From: Marinilabiliales bacterium
Lineage (GTDB): Bacteria > Bacteroidota > Bacteroidia > Bacteroidales > BM523
NCBI GenBank assembly: GCA_002869425.1
Contig: PKSZ01000411.1
Coordinates: 1-5,023 of the forward strand
Direction of reading: 5' to 3'
DNA: 5,023 bases
Shown: piece by piece, positions 1 to 5,023 of the stretch
How positions within the stretch are numbered: the first letter of the stretch is position 1
How the letters are laid out: each line of letters opens with the position of its first letter
Translations under genes and position numbers: made by a program
The notes under the pieces: generated by a model
What the model saw: the letters and a program-made list of their open reading frames with translations, nothing else
Told to the model about the DNA's origin: nothing
The model's database searches: none

Positions 1-22
1 ATTTTTGTGATCTTTGTCTTCT

Positions 23-29
23 AAGAAAG
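23..29 (+). promoter_or_regulatory. Weak purine-rich ribosome-binding stretch
   Basis: The bases AAGAAAG end five bases before the ATG at 35. This is only a loose Shine-Dalgarno match, as is usual in Bacteroidota, but together with the TAA at 32-34 it favours ATG 35 as the kinase start. Confidence 0.3.
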
Positions 30-34
30 CGTAA

Positions 35-1093
35 ATGCATACAGTAGGTTTTAGCGACATAATTTATCGGTTATTTGGCGACCGTTACAGAATCATTCAG
101 CATTTTTTATTCTGGGTTATATATTTCATGAATGATATCATGAATATTTTAAGGGCTTCACTTGAATCTGGAGTTTCTGTGTATAGCCAACTTCATTTGA
201 GTACAGTTTGGGTTTTTCTTGTTGATGCAGCTGTAATTTATATAAACCTTTATGTTCTTATTCGATACTTATTGATGAAGAACAGGTTTTGGAGTTACTT
301 CTCCTTGTCGTTCCTGCTACTAATTATCGATATTACAATAAGCACTTATTTTTATCTGGATCAATGCGATTGTATAGGAGATAAGCTAACTATTCTGGGA
401 TTTTTTGATGCTTTTATTGGCTCAGCTCAGGATACAATATTTTTTATGGGAACAGCAATCGGCCTTAAACTGTTTAAAATCTGGCTGAAAAATCAGAAGA
501 AAATTAAGATGCTGGAGAATGAGAATCTGAAGACAGAATTGAATTATCTAAAAAGTCAAATGAACCCACATTTCCTGTTTAATACCCTAAATAATATCTA
601 TGTTCAAACAAAAATAGATCATAATTCTGCATCGCAAACAATTCTTAAGCTATCAGATTTACTGCGGTATCAATTGTATGATTGCTCAAAAGACAGGGTG
701 AAAATGGCATCAGAAATTGATTACCTGAAAAATTATCTTGAATTAGAGAGGATCAGGAAATCAAAACTGGCAATAGAATTCAACCTGCAAGGAAATGTAA
801 ATGGATTAACAATACCTCCTTTCTTATTTATTGCCTTTATTGAGAATGCAATAAAGCATGGTAACACAGGAGCCAATGCATACATTAGAATAGAGCTTAT
901 TATTGATGGAAAACAAATTGTTTTTAGAGTAGAGAACTCTGTCCATGAATCGTTTAAATGCGTAAGCGAAGGAGGCCTTGGTCTAAGCAATGTAAAACGA
1001 CGGCTGGACCTTTTGTTTCCCGATAAGCATAAATTGGAAATTAAAGAAGACAAAAAGACTTATAAGATTGAACTTAATCTCGACTTATCATGA
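35..1093 (+). CDS. LytS-type membrane sensor histidine kinase
   Basis: This 352-residue protein is an inner-membrane sensor kinase that should autophosphorylate on His and pass the phosphate to the regulator encoded next. About four hydrophobic helices are visible (roughly residues 20-40, 56-81, 86-108 and 119-148). A charged helical linker (150-175) follows, then the His_kinase motif QMNPHFLFNTLNNIY with phospho-acceptor His179. The ATP-binding part has an N-box around Asn272 (IENAIKHGN), VENS at 300-303, and a glycine box GGLGL at 314-318. There is no PAS, HAMP or large periplasmic domain, so the signal is probably sensed in or near the membrane; the short loop between helices 3 and 4 carries Cys111 and Cys113. 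The start at 35 is supported by an in-frame TAA at 32-34 directly before the ATG and an A/G-rich stretch at 23-29; Met32 would delete most of helix 1. It overlaps the regulator gene by four bases. Family assignment is firm; the stimulus is unknown. Confidence 0.93.
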   Translation: MHTVGFSDIIYRLFGDRYRIIQHFLFWVIYFMNDIMNILRASLESGVSVYSQLHLSTVWVFLVDAAVIYINLYVLIRYLLMKNRFWSYFSLSFLLLIIDITISTYFYLDQCDCIGDKLTILGFFDAFIGSAQDTIFFMGTAIGLKLFKIWLKNQKKIKMLENENLKTELNYLKSQMNPHFLFNTLNNIYVQTKIDHNSASQTILKLSDLLRYQLYDCSKDRVKMASEIDYLKNYLELERIRKSKLAIEFNLQGNVNGLTIPPFLFIAFIENAIKHGNTGANAYIRIELIIDGKQIVFRVENSVHESFKCVSEGGLGLSNVKRRLDLLFPDKHKLEIKEDKKTYKIELNLDLS

Positions 1094-1809
1094 TGAAATG
1101 TATTATAATTGATGATGAACCACTTGCTCGTGAAGGCATGAAACTTAATATTAACGAAGTATCTACACTTGAATTGGTGGGAAGCTTTGAGAACCCCATT
1201 GAAGCAAATGATTTTTTGAATAATAACGATGTCGATTTGATGTTTCTGGATATAGAGATGCCTGAATTAACCGGTTTGGAGTTTTTAAAAACATTAGTCA
1301 ATCAGCCTCTTGTAATTTTAACTACTGCATATCCACAATATGCTTTGGAAAGTTATGAATTGGATGTGATAGACTATCTTGTAAAGCCAATCAGAATCGA
1401 ACGATTTATCAAGGCTGTGAATAAAGCTGAGGAAATTTTCAAGATGAAAAATACCGTAACACATGAGGTGGAAAGTATTGGTGACGATTATATTTTCGTG
1501 AAATCTGAAAGAAAATATGTGAAAATTTTCTTCAAGGATATCAAGTACATTGAAGGTTTGAAAGATTATGTTATTATTCATGCCATGCAGCGCAAGATAA
1601 TGACTGCAATGAATGTTAAGACTATTGATAATCAACTGCCCTCAGAAATATTTGTTAGAATCAATAAATCATACATAATCAACATTCATAGTATCAGTGA
1701 AATAGATAATGATTTTGTGATTATTGATACGAATGAAATACCAATCGGAAGAACATATAAAGAAGATTTTATTAAGAATTATGTAAACAAAAGGCTGATA
1801 AAACGGTAG
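1090..1809 (+). CDS. LytTR-family response regulator
   Basis: This 239-residue protein is the cytoplasmic, DNA-binding partner of the upstream kinase. The receiver domain spans about residues 2-120: acidic pocket Asp8/Asp9, phospho-acceptor Asp54 in FLDIEMP, switch Thr79 in LTTAY, and Lys99 in DYLVKP. A short linker leads to a LytTR domain (about 133-235) with the typical blocks IFVKSERKYVKI, IKYIEGLKDYVIIH, FVRINKSYIIN and the IPIGRTYKEDF end. This domain class binds direct repeats in promoters through beta strands rather than a helix-turn-helix. The first ATG (1090) overlaps the kinase TGA as ATGA. A second ATG follows at 1093, so the start could shift by one codon; coupling to kinase translation is likely either way. 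The stop is TAG (1807-1809). Reading through it would add only about 15 mainly hydrophobic residues before a TAA at 1855, so TAG acts as a real stop here. Target genes are not visible in the window. Confidence 0.95.
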   Translation: MMKCIIIDDEPLAREGMKLNINEVSTLELVGSFENPIEANDFLNNNDVDLMFLDIEMPELTGLEFLKTLVNQPLVILTTAYPQYALESYELDVIDYLVKPIRIERFIKAVNKAEEIFKMKNTVTHEVESIGDDYIFVKSERKYVKIFFKDIKYIEGLKDYVIIHAMQRKIMTAMNVKTIDNQLPSEIFVRINKSYIINIHSISEIDNDFVIIDTNEIPIGRTYKEDFIKNYVNKRLIKR

Positions 1810-1840
1810 TTGTTCGGTCTTGGGTTAATTTCATTGTTTC
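1810..1840. other. Short convergent intergenic gap
   Basis: Only 31 bases separate the two convergent stop codons. I see no stable GC-rich hairpin with a T-run. A GGTTAA/TTAACC pair (1823-1828 and 1863-1868) is too far apart and too AT-rich to call as a terminator, so transcripts may overlap at their 3' ends. Confidence 0.6.
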
Positions 1841-4798
1841 TTAATATCCTTCCTTAACATTTTTAACCATAAAGTGCAAACGGTTAATTATATTTACTTC
1901 ACTAGCACCATCGTCAAAGTCAAGGTATAAGATATTTAAATCAGGATAAAGGTCCCTTAATCCCTTTTCAATTCCTTTTGATATCACATGATTGGCAATG
2001 CAGCCAAAAGGTTGCAGGCTAACAACATTGTGAATTCCATCATCAGCAAATGCAGATATTTCAGCAGGTATGAGCCAGCCTTCTCCGTATTGATTGGCCA
2101 GACTGATAACTCTTTCCGCTTTTTCAGATATTTCCCTGATTTTATGAAAAGGACTATGATGATTGTATTCAGTCATTATTTTGTTTGCCTTTTTGATGAT
2201 CCTGTTCGCCTTCTTTTCAATAAAATGCAGGTAAAAACTGCTGATATTTGCTTTTGATAAATGGAGTTTTTTATCAATTTCGAAATTTACAAATACCTGA
2301 GTGAAAAAATCAAGTAGGGGTGGAACAACAACTTCAATACCCTGCTCAATTAACCAGTCAACAGCAAATTTATTACCAAAGGCATTATATTTAACGTAAA
2401 TCTCACCTACAATTCCAATTTTTGGAAAATGTCCTTTTTTTACTTCAAGCCCGTTAAATTCCTCTACTGCTTTCTTCAGCAGGCTGAACAATTCATTGGG
2501 CTTGTTTTCCAAAACGTGTTTTTGGGCATCGTTCAGGTATTTGTTAAGCAATTTTTTGGCACTTCCTTTATGGGCTTCTCTAACTGCAGTAGAATAATAC
2601 ATCTTTGAAAGGCTGTCTGCATAAAGCACTGCAACAAAACTTACCAACATTGCTTTATTCCAGTCAATTACAAATCCTGGCTGATCATTAATTGTTATGC
2701 CACTTGTACCTACCGAAATAACAGGTATATCCTGATAACCTGCATTAACCATTCCTTTTTTTATCAGAGAAAGGTAACTGGAAGCCCTGCATTGTCCACC
2801 TGTTTGTGTAATTCCAATGGCAATTTCATCTCTTTTGTAATCACCTTTTTCCAATGCTTTGATTATATCGCCAACAATAATGGTTGCAGGATAGCAGATT
2901 TCGTTATTGGAATATTTTAATCCGTAATCAACAGATTTTTTATCGGGTAAGGGAAGGTTTACGAGTTTATATCCAAAGAGAGAGAATATTGAAGGAAAGA
3001 ATCTGGAGTATATGTCGGAAAATACAGGTGCAAGAATTGTTCTCTTTTTATCATCCATCCCAAAGCTGGTTGTAGAATGACGTTCTTTATTCTTAATATT
3101 TTCCTTGTTACTTAGTTTTAGTGATTCGAGCAATGAGCGTATTCTCAGACGAACGGAACCTGTACTCGTAATCTCGTCAACACGGATTACTGTATTAAAT
3201 TTGCCTCTGCTTTTTAAAATTTCCGATACTTCATCCACCACAATTGCATCTGGTCCGCAGCCAAAAGAATTTAGCTGAACCATTTGCACGTTTGCTCCTT
3301 GCTGAGCTACCCACTGAGCTGCATTATAAATTCTGTTAGGGAAAGCCCACTGCGTTATAATGTGTAGATCAGACAATTTTTCGTCCTGCATAACCGGCAA
3401 AGCATCTTCCGTAATTACATTTGCTCCCAGTTCTGCAAGAATTTCAGGTGTTTTATGATTGATAAGACTATCAATATGATATGGTCTGCCTGATAGTACG
3501 ATAAGCATTTCGTTGTTGTCATTTGCTTTTTTGATCAATTTCGCACCTTCTGTTTTTATTTTATCCCTGTATTTTTTTTGGGTTTGAACGGCCTGTTCAA
3601 AGGCACGTGTGTATACGGTTTTCTTTATTTTTAATCCTTTGAGGTACTTGAAGATGGCTTTTTGTAACAATTCGTTGTTGCGGAATGAAATCACAGGATT
3701 GTCCAGTGGTACTTTGTGTTTTTTGTAAGTGTTCACTGAATTTTTGATAACATCGGGATAACCGGTAACAATGGGGCAGTTGTATGAGTTGTTGGAAGTC
3801 TCAAATTCTTCTTTTTCATAAACAACTGTGGGATAGAATATTCTGTCGACTTGTTTTGATACAAGGTCTAAGATATGTCCATGCACCAGTTTTGCAGGAA
3901 AGCAAATGCTGTCAGACATTATAGTACCTTGTCCGCGGGTATAGATATCCATTGATGAGGGTGAAGACAAAACAACTTCATAACCACAATTTGTGAACAA
4001 AGTGTTCCAGAAATGAAAGCTCTCATAAATATTAAGTGCCCGTGGAATACCAATTTTTTTAACAGATTCCGTCTTACTTTTCTTGTAGGCATCTTTGAAT
4101 AAAATATCTTTTTTTATTGCAGAGAAATTTTCTCCGATTTTAGAATTTTCTCCTTTGCTTGAAAAAACCTTTTCGCATTTGTTTCCTGAATAATATGTAA
4201 GTCCTGTTTTAAATTTGAAAGCTGTAATTGTGCATAAGTTCTCGCATCCCTTACACGTTATTTTTTTCCTTGTATAATCTTCGTAAAGCTCTTCCGAAAA
4301 CTCTTTGAGATTTAGCTGACAGTTCCTATGTTCCTGTGTTGTTTTAGCAAGTAAGGCTGCTCCGAATGCACCCATCATTTCCGGTATGTCGGAACAGATA
4401 ATTTGTCTGTTGGTTTCATCTTGTAAGGCTTTGAGTACTGCCTGGTTTTTAAATGTACCTCCCTGTACAACAATATGATTACCCAACTCTTTTGGATCTG
4501 TTATTTTTAATACTTTGTATAAAGCGTTTTTTATAACAGATATTGCCAGTCCAGCGGAAATATCTTCAGTTGAAGCATTTTCTCGTAGTGATTGCTTCAC
4601 TTTACTGTTCATAAATACAGTACATCTGGTTCCTAAATCGCAAGGAGCAGTAGCAGTAGTCGCTAGTTTGGCAAAATTTTCACGAGTGTAACCCAGAGCA
4701 GATCCAAACGATTCAATAAATGAACCGCAACCAGAAGAGCATGCTTCATTTAATTCAATTCGGTTAATGTGCCCTTCTTCACAAAAAATGGCTTTCAT
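1841..4798 (-). CDS. Long acyl-CoA dehydratase activase / HgdB-like fusion protein (C-terminal 985 residues)
   Basis: Numbering from the ATG at 4798. Residues 1-152 are the C-terminal half of a BcrAD/BadFG (ASKHA) ATPase domain: Cys20 in NEACSSGCGSF and Cys59 in GTRCTVF, plus VVQGGTFKN (110-118) and a GAFGAALLA end (143-151). The two Cys are 39 residues apart, as are the [4Fe-4S] ligands Cys127 and Cys166 of HgdC. A Cys cluster follows (182, 185, 189, 208). A DUF2229-type module starts near 248 (IGIPRALNIYESF), with Cys299 in ICFPAKL and Cys514 in FGCGPDA. A second HgdB-like module runs from about 586 to 985, with Cys635 in ICYPA, Cys670 in TGGQCR and Cys933 in QPFGCIANHV. From the family, the ATPase drives low-potential electrons to a dehydratase-like iron-sulfur site; the actual substrate is unknown. 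The ATG at 4798 is not a believable start: it lies inside the DIGGQDMK motif, and homologous sequence continues upstream to an in-frame TAG at 4970. Full-length relatives are about 1400 residues. The stop codon is TAA at 1841-1843. Confidence 0.85.
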   Translation of the reverse strand: MKAIFCEEGHINRIELNEACSSGCGSFIESFGSALGYTRENFAKLATTATAPCDLGTRCTVFMNSKVKQSLRENASTEDISAGLAISVIKNALYKVLKITDPKELGNHIVVQGGTFKNQAVLKALQDETNRQIICSDIPEMMGAFGAALLAKTTQEHRNCQLNLKEFSEELYEDYTRKKITCKGCENLCTITAFKFKTGLTYYSGNKCEKVFSSKGENSKIGENFSAIKKDILFKDAYKKSKTESVKKIGIPRALNIYESFHFWNTLFTNCGYEVVLSSPSSMDIYTRGQGTIMSDSICFPAKLVHGHILDLVSKQVDRIFYPTVVYEKEEFETSNNSYNCPIVTGYPDVIKNSVNTYKKHKVPLDNPVISFRNNELLQKAIFKYLKGLKIKKTVYTRAFEQAVQTQKKYRDKIKTEGAKLIKKANDNNEMLIVLSGRPYHIDSLINHKTPEILAELGANVITEDALPVMQDEKLSDLHIITQWAFPNRIYNAAQWVAQQGANVQMVQLNSFGCGPDAIVVDEVSEILKSRGKFNTVIRVDEITSTGSVRLRIRSLLESLKLSNKENIKNKERHSTTSFGMDDKKRTILAPVFSDIYSRFFPSIFSLFGYKLVNLPLPDKKSVDYGLKYSNNEICYPATIIVGDIIKALEKGDYKRDEIAIGITQTGGQCRASSYLSLIKKGMVNAGYQDIPVISVGTSGITINDQPGFVIDWNKAMLVSFVAVLYADSLSKMYYSTAVREAHKGSAKKLLNKYLNDAQKHVLENKPNELFSLLKKAVEEFNGLEVKKGHFPKIGIVGEIYVKYNAFGNKFAVDWLIEQGIEVVVPPLLDFFTQVFVNFEIDKKLHLSKANISSFYLHFIEKKANRIIKKANKIMTEYNHHSPFHKIREISEKAERVISLANQYGEGWLIPAEISAFADDGIHNVVSLQPFGCIANHVISKGIEKGLRDLYPDLNILYLDFDDGASEVNIINRLHFMVKNVKEGY

Positions 4799-5023
4799 AT
4801 CCTGTCCGCCAATATCCAGGATAAAGCTTACATCTTTGTTGAAGTACTTAGCTGCCTGAAAATGGGCAATTGTTTCAATTGTTCCACCGTTGAGATTAAG
4901 TGCAGCACGGATTAGATCTTCTACATATCCTGTTACTACAGAACCTGCTAAATTCAGATGTTTGACTTCCTAGGGAAATTCTTTACGAAGATGCTGAAGC
5001 CCTTCAATGGCAGTTTTAATAGC
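4799..5023 (-). pseudogene. Upstream part of the activase gene, interrupted by TAG and cut by the window edge
   Basis: Translated in the same frame as the large gene, these 75 codons read as the middle of an ASKHA ATPase domain. From the edge inward there are 17 open codons (ending LRKEFP), then TAG, then LAGSVVTGYVEDLI, then LNGGTIETIAHFQAAKYF, then FILDIGGQD, which runs directly into the Met at 4798. The DIGGQD motif and the TGYG-like motif are hallmarks of HgdC/BcrAD ATPases, so this is the missing front of the same protein. Between the TAG and 4798 there is no ATG, GTG or TTG codon in frame, and no restart site is evident. The gene is therefore either a pseudogene, a sequence error at the end of a contig, or recoded at this codon. 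The true start should lie several hundred bases or more beyond 5023. Confidence 0.7.
4970..4972 (-). other. In-frame amber (TAG) codon inside the activase gene
   Basis: On the plus strand the bases are CTA, giving TAG on the coding strand between LRKEFP and EVKHLNL. Homologous sequence lies in the same frame on both sides, so a single substitution (for example from CAG or GAG) would restore the gene. No insertion or deletion is needed. Confidence 0.8.

Noticed and set aside
9..16. GATCTTTG as a Bacteroidota -7 promoter box (TAnnTTTG)
   Set aside because: It has one mismatch, in the first base, and the partner -33 element would lie outside the window, so it cannot be supported.
733..1301. Open frames on the minus strand (733-1053 and 1074-1301)
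   Set aside because: They lie opposite the kinase and regulator genes, whose domains are unmistakable, and their translations show no recognisable motif.
1318..1635. Open frame of 105 codons on the minus strand
   Set aside because: It is antisense to the regulator's receiver and LytTR domains and looks like a low-complexity shadow.
1807..1809. Genome-wide reassignment of TAG to an amino acid
   Set aside because: The regulator ends at TAG exactly at the expected end of its LytTR domain; readthrough would only add a short hydrophobic tail running into the convergent gene.
1823..1868. GGTTAA...TTAACC inverted repeat as a terminator
   Set aside because: The six-base AT-rich arms are 34 bases apart; the stem would be too weak.
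1988..2257. Open frame of 89 codons on the plus strand
   Set aside because: It is antisense to the conserved C-terminal HgdB-like module (including the QPFGC motif).
2884..3075. Open frame of 63 codons on the plus strand
   Set aside because: It is antisense to the second module's ICYPA and APVFSD region, and its translation has no protein-like pattern.
4970..4972. A frameshift as the cause of the interruption
   Set aside because: The family-like reading is in the same frame on both sides of the TAG, so no insertion or deletion is needed.

Overview
The window looks like a piece of an AT-rich (roughly 35-38% G+C by eye) anaerobic Bacteroidota-type chromosome. The pairing of a LytS-type membrane histidine kinase with a LytTR response regulator, the weak Shine-Dalgarno context, and a very long acyl-CoA dehydratase activase-like protein are all common in anaerobic Bacteroidia. 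No RNA gene, mobile element, CRISPR array or clear repeat family is visible.

Layout. Bases 35-1809 (+) hold a two-gene operon: a four-helix membrane sensor histidine kinase followed, with an ATGA overlap, by its LytTR-type DNA-binding response regulator. A 31-base gap (1810-1840) without a convincing terminator separates it from a convergent gene. Bases 1841-5023 (-) are the 3' part of a very large gene of the 2-hydroxyglutaryl-CoA dehydratase activator (BcrAD/BadFG ATPase) plus DUF2229/HgdB-like family. Its 5' end lies beyond the right edge of the window.

The main oddity is in that large gene. The open frame appears to begin at an ATG at 4798, but this ATG is the Met inside a conserved ATPase motif (DIGGQD-M-K). 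Family-like sequence continues upstream in the same frame (4799-5023) and is cut by a single in-frame TAG at 4970-4972. Because the frame is the same on both sides, this is a nonsense substitution, a sequencing error or a recoded codon, not a frameshift. A normally conserved Gly near the stop also reads as Val (4922-4924).

Functionally, the kinase and regulator would form a phosphorelay controlling unknown promoters; no target site is visible here. The large protein would couple ATP hydrolysis at an iron-sulfur ATPase domain to low-potential electron transfer into fused dehydratase-like domains, as in HgdC with HgdAB. The two loci are convergent and need not be related. No clearly undescribed system is evident; the interrupted, self-contained activase-dehydratase fusion is the part most worth checking.
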